From Notolepis coatsorum (lineage: Eukaryota; Chordata; Actinopteri; Aulopiformes; Paralepididae), in assembly GCA_963971535.1 (NCBI GenBank), contig OZ020594.1:118083127-118147126 (forward strand): a DNA stretch of 64,000 nt, read 5' to 3'. Within the stretch, counting starts at the first letter, position 1. Each line of letters begins with the position of its first letter. A model generated the notes under the pieces. The model had not been told where the DNA came from, did no database searches, and saw nothing but the letters and a program-made list of their open reading frames with translations. Made by a program: the position numbers and the translations under genes. Below, in pieces: positions 32,670 to 45,169 of this stretch.

Positions 32670-33239
32670 CAAAGTGGCAACAGAACAATGATAGATTATC
32701 TAGACTATAACATAACAACCACGTGCAAAACAGCAGTAGAAACAACGGTAAAAATACTAAATTACAAACAATGTAACAATCAAAGTCGGGATGTAGTGCG
32801 TGCAAAGTAGACTGCCTCAGAGGCTGCTGGTCCGGGCCCCCTGCTGGAACAGTCCACGATTGGGGCGTTTGATAATCCTGCTGGCTTCGCCGACACACAG
32901 GTGTGTTAGTAGTACTAGGCGTGGCTCCATACTAGCGTTTAATTTCCCATGCAGATGGTTCAGATGCCACGAGTGCGAGTGTCCGCCGACATCGATGCCA
33001 ATCCAATATCTCCCCATCCTCTTAAACTAGTGTAAGCTCTAGTTCTGAGGTTTGGTTTCGATACCGTCTGGAGTTGACTGGGCAGTGATGTCTAGTGGTG
33101 TGGTCTTTACAGGGCAGGGGAATTAACCACACGATAACCGTCTCTGTGATAACGTTGCACACCAATTACATTCTGGGGGAAAGACGATTCTGGAAAATAG
33201 GCGTGGCATTCACCCATGCTGGAGTTTTTCTTGGGCGTT

Positions 33240-34010
33240 TAATAATAATAATAATAGATTGAATTTGTAATGCACTTTTTGTTCGTTGGGATCCCAAAGT
33301 GCTACACTACAGGGTTAAAACAGTTGAACAAAATTAAATAGTTATTAGTAAAACAAATAAAATAAAATACAGAATAAAAATAGAACATAGTTAATTAAAA
33401 ACATAGTATAAACAGAACATTTTAAAACAACAGCACAAAAAAACAGTCAAAGGCCTTTTTGAACAGGTAGGTTTTCAGGCCTGCTTTAAAAGAGTCCAGG
33501 CTCTGTTGTGCCCTCAGCTGGATGGGGAGGCTGTTCCACAGGCGTGGTGCAGCCGTGCAGAAGGCTCTGTCCCCCATGGTGCAGAGCCGGGTACTGGGGA
33601 CCTGAAGGAGCAGGCTACCTGCGGATCTGAGGGTGCGGGTGGAGGATTGTGGAGTGATGAGTTCCTGAAGGTAGAGGGGTGCGTGTCCGTTTATGCAGTT
33701 ATGGGTGAGCATCAGGACTTTGTAATTGATCCGGGATGAGACTGGGAGCCAGTGTAGTGAGTGGAGGATGGGGGTTATGTGATCGTGTTTACGGACTCTC
33801 ATCAGGATCCTGGCAGCGCTGTTCTGGATGTATTGCAGCTTTTGGATGCTCTTGCCAGGAATCCCGATGAAGAGTCCGTTACAGTAGTCCAGTCTTGAGG
33901 AGATAAATGCGGACAAGCTTCTCTGCATCTGACAGGGTTAGAGTGGGACGGAGTTTTGATATATTTTTTAGGTGATAGAATGAGGTCTTGCAGAGGTGTT
34001 TTATGTGGAT
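33240..34010 (-). mobile_element. L2-like LINE 3' end
   Basis: The - strand frame 33928-33422 encodes the post-catalytic RT segment: SRLDYCNGLFIGIPGKSI, LQYIQNSAARILMRVRK, ITPILHSLHWLPVSSRI, FCTAAPRLWNSLPIQLR and FKAGLKTYLFKKAF. These are hallmark blocks of fish L2-like LINEs. The 3' UTR carries aataataataat and gcactttttg, the usual tail. The catalytic YADD part is absent (5' truncation). The 168-codon frame itself is uninterrupted, so the copy is probably not old. Confidence 0.8.
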
Positions 34011-34719
34011 GTTGACCGCAAGTCAGTGTAATTTAGTAACCCCACCTGGGCTGGAACCTGGAATTAAACAAAAGGGTAACAACAGAAACAAGGCACCCAT
34101 GCAAAGAAAATCCCAAATGAATCCCATTTGATTTTCTTATATTGGAGCTTGGTACCTTGCAACGGGGGTCTTTTGCCGACAGCCTTTGCGTTTTTCGACG
34201 TGGTAGGAGGCTTCCTAGATTCCCCCTGAAACAGGAAACACATACAGTTAAGACTAGGGCGTTAATTAGATTAATTCATTACACATCACATTTTTTTATT
34301 ATTTACATGAAACAAGACAACACATCAATCACAATCACAATACACAGAACTTTACAGGAAAATAACAAAAACAATAATAATACAGAAATAACAATTTATA
34401 AATTATAAAGACAAAAAGAAAAGAAAACAGAGTTCAACCTTTTTAAATTCAAGGGGTACTATCTAATAAATGACCAAATAGTGAAGAAATAGCTGCCCCC
34501 CAATAAAATCCCCAGTTAAATTCAAGACATCACAAAAGACAAGACAGACGAGACATTTCCTCCTCCCCCTCCCACGAGACCGCCGGACTCCCCCGAACAA
34601 GCACCCCCACCCCGCTCAGCCGCACACTGCTGTCCTGACCTTCTCAGCTGCTGCGTACCACAGGTCAATCCCAGCCTGCCCCACCCCAATCACCCGCGCC
34701 GTGGATATCTCAAGATAAA

Positions 34720-37235
34720 TCACAACAGTGTTAGGGACCAGTTAATCACTGTGAGCTTCTCAGGCTCCTTCCATCTCATTGCTATTAGCTTCTTCGCTGC
34801 TGTGACGCCCGCTAGGACAACCCTTTTCAGTTGTACGGACGCGGGTAGTGTTGTTATATCGTTCAGGAGTAGCGTAACAGCTGTGAATGGGATAGTTAAG
34901 CCACACGGATCTGAAAGTTTGTCCGCTATTGACCTCCAGAAGCAGGCCACTGGTGGGCAATCCCAATACATATGCATATAAGTGCCAGTGGCCTTTTGAG
35001 AGCACAAAGTGCACCGAGAGTCGGTTATCAGTCCCATAGCAAATAGCTTCCTAGGTGTAAGATAGGTCCTATGAATATAATTAAAATTAATTTGCTGGTG
35101 GTTGGGGTTGCGGGAAGACAATGCCACATTTGCCCAAACATCATCCCAGTCAAACTCGGGGTCCAACTCCGGGATATCCACACGCCAGATTGTATCCAAA
35201 GATAGATCTTTATACGTGGATTGAATTAAGAGCGTATAAAAGTCTGAGACAAACCCTCTGGAGGTCGTCCTGTCCACTATGAGCCTGAGGAAGGGGTGTG
35301 GTTGCAAAGCTTGAGCCCATGGCACGACATGCGCCCTCAGCGCTGACCTTAGTTGAAGGTAAAGAAAGAGACTCGCCGGGAAGATCATAAAATTCTCTTA
35401 AGTCCTGAAACGCCCGAAGGCCGTTCTTATCATAAATATCCTCCAGAGTATGAACTCCCCTCCTTTGCCATTGAGGAATACTAACCGGCTTATGCCCAAC
35501 AAGTAGTTGCTGATTATAAAAAATTGGAGAGTCCAGGTGCCATGGGCATTTAATCCCACACGACTTCTGTACATTACGCCACGTTTGGATCACGTGAGTT
35601 ATGATCGGTCCATACCTCAGTCGGCATTTCTAAATAGGGACAGTGGAGTACACTACATCCTGCAATCTTAGCGGTGAAACCGCCGCCGCTTCTAAGGTGC
35701 GCCAAGATACAGCTTCAACAGGGTCTAGCCAGCACATCAGAGGTCTCAGTGAAAAGGACCAGAAATAAAGCTTAAAATCAGGGATTGCGAGGCCCCCATC
35801 TTGTTTTCTACGTTGAGTAGTAGCCCTTTTGATTCTCGGGCGTTTGTTATTCCAGATAAACTTAGATACCATCGATTGTACCTTGCGCCAGTGGTCTATT
35901 GGAGGGGGCAGGGGGAGCATTGAGCTAACAAAATGTATCCTAGGCAGGACGTTCATTTTGATTATGGAAGCCCGGGCTTGTAAGGAGTTAGGAAGGGACG
36001 ACCACCTGTCTAGATCCTGGCGTATTTTATCATAATTCCCCCGTGAAGTTGTACTTGGTAGTTTAATTCAGCGTGGGGAATATCTCTATGCCCAAGTATT
36101 TAAAATGTTCTACTATGGGGATATCAGCTGGTAGTCGTACCGCCTTGGCCAGCTCATTAAGAGGTAGGCAGGCTGATTTGTTCCAGTTAATCTTAAAGCC
36201 TGACATTTTACCAAAGTCGTCGATTATTCCCAATAATTTTGTGGCCGACCGGGAGGGGTCGTCCATAAAAATCAGCAGGTCATCCGCATAGAGAGCAATT
36301 TTGTGTGGAGTATTATTGACCATTATGGGGACGATGTCCTCCGATTGCCTAATAAATTGGGCCAATGGTTCGAGGGAAAGCGCAAACAGTCCTGGGCTCA
36401 GAGGACAACCCTGTCTAGAAGATCTGGAGACTGGAAAGAGTGTGGAACAGTTTTTGCCTGTCAGTATCATCGCAGACGGCGAGGCATACAGGACTTTAAT
36501 CATATGAATAAAACTCTTTCCAAGACCCATAACCTCAAGTACCTTCCACAGGTATGACCACTCAAGTCTGTCAAACGCCTTCATGGCATCCAAAGACAGA
36601 ACTGTGGACGGAGCTGTATTGTCTTTACTGTTATCGATTACATGCAACAGCCTCCTAAGATTATCTGCAGCCAGGCGCCCCGGGATAAAACCAGTTTGAT
36701 CGCAGTGTACCAATACCGTCATAAATCTCTGCAGGCGGCGGGCCAGCACCTTGGCAAACACTTTTAAATCGGCCCCGAGAAGGCTCAAGGGCCTATAGCT
36801 ACCACATTCATTGGGATCTTTGTCCTTCTTGAGAAGTAAGGAAATCAACGCCATGTTGACATCTCTTGAGAACTCCCCTTGTTCGATAGCATAATTGATC
36901 ATATCGAGCATCAATGGACCCAGTTGGTCCCAGAAAGCTAAATACACCTCGGGTGGAATACCATCCCAGCCTGGTGCCTTACCCCTCTGCATTTCAGCAA
37001 TCGTCTCCCTCAATTCCATAAGAGTGATCGGTTTCCCCAGTTCCTTGGCCTCTTCCTCAGAAATGTGGGGTATCTCAAGCCCGCCAATGAACGATTCAAA
37101 TTTAGAGTCGTCGAGATTAACCTCTGAGCTATATAACTGAGTAAAACTCTTTAAAAGTGTCGTTGATCTTTTTCGAATCAGTAGTGACTGTACCCTGTCT
37201 CGTCTTGATCGAGGGGATATCCGAGAAATTATCAT
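34720..37235 (-). pseudogene. L1 copy 1 reverse transcriptase, frameshifted
   Basis: The N-terminal frame (37235-36063) has [57 protein letters not shown] and the intact catalytic box [10 protein letters not shown]. The thumb and C-terminal parts continue in at least three more frames (35956-35630, 35593-35210, 35388-34720). The last contains the cysteine cluster CTLCSQKATGTYMHMYWDC, a CCHC-like motif (C-x2-C-x8-H-x4-C) typical of L1 ORF2 C-termini. At least three frameshifts make it inactive. Confidence 0.88.
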
Positions 37236-38352
37236 TCGAGCGTATTTTCATTGCCAATAGATGGCTAGGCCTGGAGCCGTGAAAGTAGTAATTTTGTCTT
37301 GTCCTATGTATCAAGAACTCAGACTGTTGTTTAAGTATAGAGTTTATTTCTTTCTTGACTATCTTACGTTGTGTGTTTAGTCGTTCACTATAGTTAGTTT
37401 GCAAGGATGCGTATAGTTCCGCATATAATGTTTCCAGTCCTTCTAGTTTTTTTGACCGGGATTTTCGCAAATTGGAGGAGAAAAGTGTGACATGACCCCT
37501 GATAAATCCTTTCAATGCGTTCCACAGGACCCTAGGGTCTTCGACCGTGCCAACGTTGATCTGCAAGAATTCAGCTAGTTTACTCCTGAACTCAGAACAG
37601 AAATCATCGTTCTTTAACAAGGTTGAGTTAAAACGCCATCTGGGAGCTCTCGTAAGGAAAATCCCCTTGTGGTCCGAGAGAGCCAGGGGAACCAATGAGA
37701 CGTCGAAACTATCAAACATATTAGGGGACGCGAATGCATAGTCTATTCGAGAGAAGGTTTTGTGTCTGGCTGACAGGTGAGAGTAATCCTTGAGGGTGGG
37801 ATTGGATATGCGCCATAGGTCTGTGAGCCCAGTGTCCTGGGCCCACATCCTGAGGGCCTTAGAGGACCGTTGGTAGCTTGTTTCAGAGGACCCGGACCTA
37901 TCCATCTCCGCATCCCAGCATGCATTAAAATCGCCACCCACAATGAGAGCGTATCCAGTAAGTTCCAACAAATTCTTCGTGATTGTATTATAGAACACTG
38001 AATCAAATGTGTTAGGGGCATACAATGCTATTATTGCCATCTTCCTATGAGAGAACTCAACTTTTGCTATAGTAATCCTTCCCTCCGTGTCCGACCACAC
38101 GTCCAGGACTTTGATATCAAGGTTACGTCTTGTAACTATGACGACTCCTTTCGTCTTATCATCGGCTGAGGATGAGAAGATAACATGATATTGTCGATTT
38201 GCCAGCCTTGACACATCACCTACCAATAAATGCGTCTCACTAAGGAGAGCAATGTCAATATTTCTTCTCTTCAATAACCAAAGGACACTGGCACGCTTGT
38301 GAGGGGCGTTAAGACCCCCAGCGTTCCAAATTAAAATATTCAATTTAGCCAT
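37129..38352 (-). pseudogene. L1 copy 1 endonuclease ORF
   Basis: The 407-codon frame starts AKLNILIWNAGGLNAPHK, then LLSETHLL (catalytic Glu), IIALYAPN, LIVGGDFNACWD (GDFN motif), SRIDYAFAS and LALSDHKGI (SDH motif): a complete L1-type APE endonuclease followed by linker sequence. Eight codons present in copy 2 (ATFGRLTT) are deleted after GIFLT. The frame ends at 37129, overlapping the RT frame by about 100 bp; a +1/-1 indel there separates the two. Confidence 0.85.
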
Positions 38353-38699
38353 GGTTGAATTTGTCTAAATGCGTAGAGAACATACCAGTGCAGCTAGGCT
38401 GAGGCTCGAGGCGCTGATCCAGGCGGGCCCAGACGGTCAATCTCAGGAGTTCAGAGGAGGAACAATCACACACATATAAGACAACAGTACATAAAACACA
38501 GAACAATACCACCCCAGTTACAACCCCCCCTCCTTCTACTCTAAACCCTAACCCACCCGTCCTATTATTAACCCTCCTATACCCACTCTCCAATCCCCTC
38601 CCTATGCCCCATCCACTAAGGATGGTCATCTTCCTCTCATTACCCACTGGAGTCATGGATCCAATAAGACGCTCTCCACTCCGACCCCCCTCTAGATAA

Positions 38700-39282
38700 A
38701 CCCCTGATTAAACCCCCACTAGTCCAATAAACACATAAAAATGTAAATGTATCAATAAAGATATCGGTCAAACCACCGTGAGCCTTGGCTTTAACACGAG
38801 ACAACTATAATGGAAAAAATAGATTTTTTTTTTAATAACTCAACATCAACCCTGTGATCATCTACTTCCGAGTCTGCGTATCAATGTCGCAACGTTATAG
38901 CATAAATGGATAAAGGAAAATTCAAAACAAAATCAAATTAAAGCATACCAGCAGATAGTCCAAGGCAGGATCGGATCTCAGTTAAATTGCGCATATAGAT
39001 GTCATTAAAACAGCGACAATAAGACGAAAAGGAAAGAGGGTTATGGTTAAAGTGCAAGCAAAGCTAAACCTGACCCAACCTGTTATCATATATTTTGTAT
39101 GTATATTCGGTCGAGAACCACCGTGAGCCTTGGCCCTAACATGAGACAACTATAATGGAAAAAATAGCCATTATTATATAATAACTCAACATCAACCCTA
39201 TAACCATCTACCTCCGAGTCTGCGTATCAATGTCGCAACGTCATAGCATAAATGGATAAAGGAAAATTCAAAACAAAATAAT
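38700..39282 (-). repeat. Tandem monomers in L1 copy 1 5' UTR
   Basis: The block accaccgtgagccttggc...acatgagacaactataatgg through taatgtcgcaacgttatag and cataaatggataaagg occurs near 38777-38932 and again near 39116-39282, a period of about 340 bp. Similar blocks occur in copy 2 at 44510-44680 and 45060-45168. Repeated 5' UTR monomers act as promoters in mouse L1; here that role is inferred by analogy. Both L1 copies end at the same point of the monomer (gaaaattcaaaacaaaat). Confidence 0.75.
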
Positions 39283-39716
39283 TTTTTTTTTATTTTTTTT
39301 TTATTATTTACATGAAACAAGACAACACATTAATCACATCCACAATACACCAAACTTCACAGAAAAATAACAAACAATAATAATACAGAATAACAATTTA
39401 TAAGACAAAAAGAAAAGAAAACAGAATTCAACCTTTTAAATTAAATCAAGGGGTACTATCTAATGAATGGCCTTTCCCAGTATTCAGCCCCGTTTCCCGG
39501 CCGTGTGGCCCTATATTAATAAACGTAACAAACACCTACCGAGGTGTTCCATAGACTCACAGGAACCGTGTAAAAGTGAATAGCTAAATAGCTCCCCCCG
39601 ATAAAATCCCAAGTTAAATTCAAGAGGACAACACCAAAGACAAGACAGACAAGACATTTACTCCTCCCCCTCCCACGAGACCGCCGGACTCCCCCGAACA
39701 AGCACCCCAACCCCGC

Positions 39717-42700
39717 TCAGCCGCACACGGCGGTCCTGACCTTCTCAGCTGTTGCGAACCACAGGTCGATACCTGCCTGCCCCACCCCAATCACCCGCGC
39801 CGTGGATATCTCAAGATAAATCACATCCAACAGTGTTAGGGACCAGTTAATCACTGTGAGCTTCTCCGGCTCCTTCCATCTCATTGCTATTAGCTTCTTC
39901 GCCGCTGTGACGCCAGCTAGTACAACCCTTTTCAGTTGTACGGACGCGGGTAGTGCCGTTATATCGTTCAGGAGTAGCGTAACAGCTGTGAATGGGATAG
40001 TTAAGCCACACAGATCAGACAGTTTGTCCGCTATTGACCTCCAGAAGCGGGCCACTGGTGGGCAATCCCAATACATATGCATATAAGTGCCAGTGGCCTT
40101 TTGAGAGCACAAAGTGCACAGAGAGTCGGTTATCAGTCCCATAGCAAATAGCTTCCTAGGTGTAAGATAGGTCCTATGAATATAATTAAAATTAATTTGC
40201 TGGTGATTGGGGTTGCGGGAAGACAATGCCACATTTGCCCAAACATCATCCCAGTCAAACTCTGGGTCCAACTCCGGGATATCCACACGCCAGATTGTAT
40301 CCAATGATACATTTTTATACGTGGATTGAATTAAGAGCGTATAAAAGTCTGAGACAAACCCTCTGGAGGTCGTCCTGTCCACTATGAGCCTGAGGAAGGG
40401 GTGTGGGTGCAAAGCTTGAGCCCACGGCACGCCATGCGCCCTCAGCGCTGACCTTAGTTGTAGGTAAAGAAAGAAGGACTCGCCGGGAAGATCATAAAAT
40501 TCTCTTAAGTCCTGAAACGCACGGATGCCGTTCTTATCATAAATATCCCCCATAGTATGAACTCCCCTCCTTTGCCATCGAGGAATATTAACCGGCTTGT
40601 GCCCAACAAGTAATTGCTGGTTATTAAAAATTGGAGAGTCCAGGTGCCATGGGCATTTAACCCCACACGACCTCTGTACATTACGCCACGTTTGGATCAC
40701 GTGAGTTATGATCGGTCCATACCTCAGCCGGCATTTCGAAATAGAGACGGTGGAGTACACTACATCCTGCAATCTTAGCGGTGAGACCGCCGCCGCTTCT
40801 AAGGAGCGCCAAGATACCGCATCTACAGGGTCTAGCCAGCACATCAGAGGTCTCAGTGAGAAGGACCAGAAATAAAGCTTAAAATCAGGGATTGCGAGGC
40901 CCCCATCTTGTTTCCTACGTTGAGTAGTAGCTCTTTTGATTCTCGGGCGTTTGTTATTCCAGATAAACTTAGATACCATCGATTGTACCTTGCGCCAGTG
41001 GTCTATTGGGGGGGGCAGGGGGAGCATTGAGCTAACAAAATTTATCCTAGGCAGGACGTTCATTTTGATTATGGAAGCCCGGGCTTGTAAGGAGTTAGGA
41101 AGGGACGACCACCTGTCTAGATCCTGGCGTATTTTATCATAAGTACCCGTGAAGTTGTACTTAGTAGTTTGATTCAGCGTGGGGAATATCTCTATGCCCA
41201 AGTATTTAAAATGTTCTACTATGGGGATATCAGCTGGTAGTCGTACCGCCTTGGCCAGCTCATTAAGAGGTAGGCAGGCTGATTTGTTCCAGTTAATCTT
41301 AAAGCCTGACATTTTACCAAAGTCGTCGATTATTCCCAATAATTTTGTGGCCGACCGGGAGGGGTCGTCCATAAAAATCAGCAGGTCATCCGCATAGAGA
41401 GCAATTTTGTGTGGAGTATTATTGACCATTATGGGGACGATATCCTCCGATTGCCTAATTAATTGGGCCAATGGTTCGAGGGAAAGCGCGAACAGTCCTG
41501 GGCTCGGAGGACAACCCTGTCTAGAAGATCTGGAGACTGGAAAGAGTGTGGAACAGTTTTTGCCTGTCAGTATCATCGCAGACGGCGAGGCATACAGGAC
41601 TTTAATCATATGAATAAAACTCTTTCCAAGACCCATGACCTCAAGTACCTTCCACAGGTATGACCACTCAAGTCTGTCAAACGCCTTCATGGCATCCAAA
41701 GACAGAACTGTGGACGGAGCTGTATTGTCTTTACTGTTATCGACTACATGCAGCAGCCTCCTAAGATTATCTGCAGCCAGGCGCCCCGGGATAAAACCAG
41801 TTTGATCGCAGTGTACCAATACCGTCATAAATTTCTGCAGGCGGCGGGCCAGCACCTTGGCAAACACTTTTAAATCGGCCCCGAGAAGACTCAAGGGCCT
41901 ATACTGCCCTGTCAAGGCAGACTGCAGTAACTTCAAAAAAGTTAAACTGAGAAAAATGGCTTTAAAGTTTTTTGACTTGCCATCCAAAATGTGTTATAGG
42001 TAGATAGATGATAGTACCCAGATTTAACATGTATTAATGAAGTAATCTTTAGGCATACAAAAATATGACATAATTATTTTAATTAACCCCCAAAAAGCAG
42101 ATACTGCACTCTGCTGCACAGTTCCCTTAAATAATTATACAGGTCATGTACAGGCAAAGTGCAGTAACTTCAAATACACTGTTGTTTTCCCTCCAGCTTT
42201 CATAACTTAACCTAGCCATTTTATTTGGATCATCATCATTCCAATATATTCAGGTGTTAAATTTCATTTTCAAAATGGCTAGGTTAAGTTATGAAAGCTG
42301 GAGGGAAAACAACATTGTATTTGAAGTTTGAGTGTGATTTTGTAGTTACTGCAGTTTTTAAAACCCCATATCTCAAACTGAGCGACATTAACATCTGAAA
42401 CTTGGTCACAAGATAAAACATTTATTGACAAGTTCAATTTCACTCATAACTCAATTTTGACTTTTTTTGAGTTACTGCGGTCTGCCTTGACAGGGCAGTA
42501 TAGCTACCACAATCATTGGGGTCTTTGTCCTTCTTGAGAAGTAAAGAAATCAACGCCATGTTGACATCTCTTGAGAACTCCCCTTGTTCGATAGCGTAAT
42601 TGATCATATCGAGCATCAATGGACCCAGTTGGTCCCAGAAAGCTAAATACACCTCGGGTGGAATACCATCCCAGCCTGGTGCCTTACCCCTCTGCATTTC

Positions 42701-42724
42701 AGCAATCGTCTCCCTCAGTTCCAA
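39717..42724 (-). pseudogene. L1 copy 2 reverse transcriptase, interrupted by MITE
   Basis: Upstream of the MITE the frame 42724-42503 covers [20 protein letters not shown] to KKDKDPNDCGSY. Downstream it continues as one open frame to 39717 (about 730 codons of L1 sequence): [47 protein letters not shown], then thumb and the C-terminal CTLCSQKATGTYMHMYWDC cluster. Apart from the insertion this RT is undamaged, in contrast to copy 1. Confidence 0.9.
41904..42498. mobile_element. 595-bp foldback MITE with 4-bp TATA duplication
   Basis: The termini CTGCCCTGTCAAGGCAGAC and GTCTGCCTTGACAGGGCAG are inverted over at least 35 bp. TATA flanks both sides (41900-41903 and 42499-42502), and the empty site with one TATA is seen in L1 copy 1. 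Inside, 57-bp arms (42166-42222 and 42272-42328) with one mismatch face each other across a 49-base loop. The word gcagtaact recurs in the terminal repeats and beside the hairpin. No transposase is encoded. The superfamily is not clear. Confidence 0.92.
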
Positions 42725-42855
42725 AAGAGTGATCGTTTTCCCCAGTTCCTTGGCCTCTTCCTCAGAAATGTGGGGTATCTCAAGCCCGCCAATGAACGAC
42801 TCAAATTTAGAGTTGTCGAGATTAACCTCTGAGCTATATAACTGAGTAAAACTCT

Positions 42856-44086
42856 TTAAGTGTCGTTGATCTTTTTCGAATCAGTAGCGACTGTTCCCTG
42901 TCGCGTCTTGATCGAAGGGATATCCGAGAATTGATCATTAGAGCGTATTTTCATTGCCAATAGATGGCTAGGCCTGGAACCGTGAAAGTAGTAATTTTGC
43001 CTTGTCCTATGTATCAAGAACTCAGACTGTTGTTTAAGTATGGAGTTTATTTCTTTCTTGACTATCTTACGTTGTGTGTTCAGTCGTTCACTATAGTTAG
43101 TTTGCAAGGATGCGTATAGTTCCGCATATAATGATTCCAGTCCTTCTAGCTTTTTTGACCGGGATTTACGCAAATTGGAGGCAAAGTGTGACATGACCCC
43201 TGATAAATCCTTTCAATGCGTTCCACAGGACCCTAGGGTCTTCAACCGTGCCAACGTTGATCTGCAAGAATTCAGCTAGTTTACTCCTGAATTCAGAACA
43301 GAAATCATCGTTCTTTAATAAGGTTGAGTTAAAACGCCACCTGGGAGCTCTCGTGGTGAGCCTACCAAAGGTTGCCGTAAGGAAAATCCCCTTGTGGTCC
43401 GAGAGAGCCAGGGGAACCAATGAGACGTCAAAACTATCAAACATATTAGGGGACGCGAATGCATAGTCTATTCGAGAGAAGGTTTTGTGTCTGGCTGACA
43501 GGTGAGAGTAATCCTTGAGGGTGGGATTGGATATGCGCCATAGGTCTGCGAGCCCCGTGTCCTGGGCCCACATCCTGAGGGCCTTAGAGGACCGTTTTTG
43601 GTCGCCTGTTTCAGAGGACCCGGACCTATCCATCTCCGCATCCCAGCACGCATTAAAATCGCCACCCACAATGAGAGCGTATCCAGTAAGTTCCAACATA
43701 TTCTTTGTGATTGTATTGTAGAACGCTGAATCAAATGTATTAGGGGCATACAATGCTATTATTGCCATCCTCCTATGAGAGAACTCAACTTTTGCTATAG
43801 TAATCCTTCCCTCCGTGTCCGACCACACGTCCAGGACTTTGATATCAAGGTTACGTCTTGTAACTATGACGACTCCTTTCGTCTTATCATCGGCTGAGGA
43901 TGAGGAGATAACGTGATATTGACGATTTGCCAGCCTTGACACATCACCCACCAATAAATGCGTCTCACTAAGGAGAGCAATGTCAATATTTCTTCTCTTC
44001 AATAACCAAAGGACACTGGCACGCTTGTGAGGGGCGTTAAGACCCCCAGCGTTCCAAATTAAAATATTCAATTTAGCCATGGTCAA
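42856..44086 (-). pseudogene. L1 copy 2 endonuclease ORF, frameshifted near 43180
   Basis: The main frame (44086-43166) contains all endonuclease motifs listed for copy 1 and keeps the ATFGRLTT segment. Near 43185 a small deletion relative to copy 1 (ggaggagaaaag versus ggaggcaaag) shifts the frame; the linker continues in another frame (43194-42856, LRKSRSKKLEGLESLYAEL..). The start codon is the ATG of TMAKLNILIW; there is no ORF1 upstream. Confidence 0.85.
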
Positions 44087-45169
44087 ATTTGTCTAAATGC
44101 GTAGAGAACATACCAGTGCAGCCAGGCTGAGGCTTGAGGCGCTGATCCAGGCGGGCCCAGACGGTCAATCCCAGGAGGTCAGAGGAGGAACAATCGCACA
44201 CACATAAGACAACTGTACATAAAACACAGAACAAAACCACCCCAGTTACAACCCCCCCTCCTTCTACTCTAAACCCTAACCCACCCGTCCTAGCATTAAC
44301 CCTCCTATTCCCACTCTCCAATCTCCTCACTCTGCCCCATCCACTAAGGATGGTCATCTTCCTATCATTTCCCACTGGAGTCATGGATCCAATAAGACAC
44401 TCTCCACATCGACCCCCCTCTAGATAAACCCCTGATTAAACCCCCACTAGTCCACTAAACACAAATAAAAATTTAAATTAAATTCAATTCAATAAAGATA
44501 TCGGTCGAAAACCACCGTGAGCCTAGGCCCTAACATGAGACAACTATAATGGAAAAATTAGCCATTACTATATAATAGCTCAACATCAGCCCTGTAACCA
44601 TCTACTTCCGAGTCTGCGTATTAATGTCGCAACGTTATAGCATAAATGGATAAAGGAAAATTCAAAATTAAATTAAATTAAGGCATACCAGCAGATAGAC
44701 TAAGGCAGGATCGGGTCACAATTAAATTGCGCAAATAGATGTCATTTAAACAGCGACAATGAGAAGAAAAGGAAAAAGGGGTTATGGACTAAGTGCAAGC
44801 ATGTAACAGCCCCTCTGGTCAGGCACACCGGCTGGAATGACATAACTTATGTAAGAATAGAATTAAACACCTTCATTAACCCGGGGATAATAATAAGCTA
44901 TACCTGACACAACCTGTTATCACATATTGCATATATATACTCAACCGAACTTCTACTACTGGAGCCCAAAGCTCAAAACAGCCTGGAAATTAAAATTAAG
45001 GCATACAAGAAGTAAGATAAGGACCCGATAACCGTTGAATTGTGCATATGCAAACATTATCGGGTCTCGAATGTCAACATCAGCCCTGTAACCATCTACT
45101 ACAGAGTCTGCGTATTAATGTCGCAATGTTTTAGCATAAATGGATAAAGGAAAATTCAAAACAAAATTA

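Larger units (their letters stand above)
34290..39282 (-). mobile_element. L1-clade LINE, copy 1
   Basis: On the - strand: 5' UTR with tandem monomers (38700-39282), APE endonuclease (38352-37129), RT (37235-34720 in pieces) and a 3' UTR ending in an A-rich tail at about 34290. It is head-to-tail with copy 2, whose tail starts right at its 5' end. Compared with copy 2 it lacks 8 codons in the endonuclease before RAPRWRFN and has several RT frameshifts. No ORF1 is seen upstream of the endonuclease. Confidence 0.9.
39283..45168 (-). mobile_element. L1-clade LINE, copy 2, split by a MITE
   Basis: Same layout as copy 1: monomeric 5' UTR (about 44400-45168), endonuclease (44086-42856 in two frames), RT, and a 3' UTR to an A-rich tail at 39283-39310. 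RT is split at 41904-42498 by a foldback transposon. The 3' UTR retains a segment (cctttcccagtattcagcc) missing from copy 1. Removing the MITE and one duplicated TATA leaves a continuous RT coding region colinear with copy 1. Confidence 0.9.
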
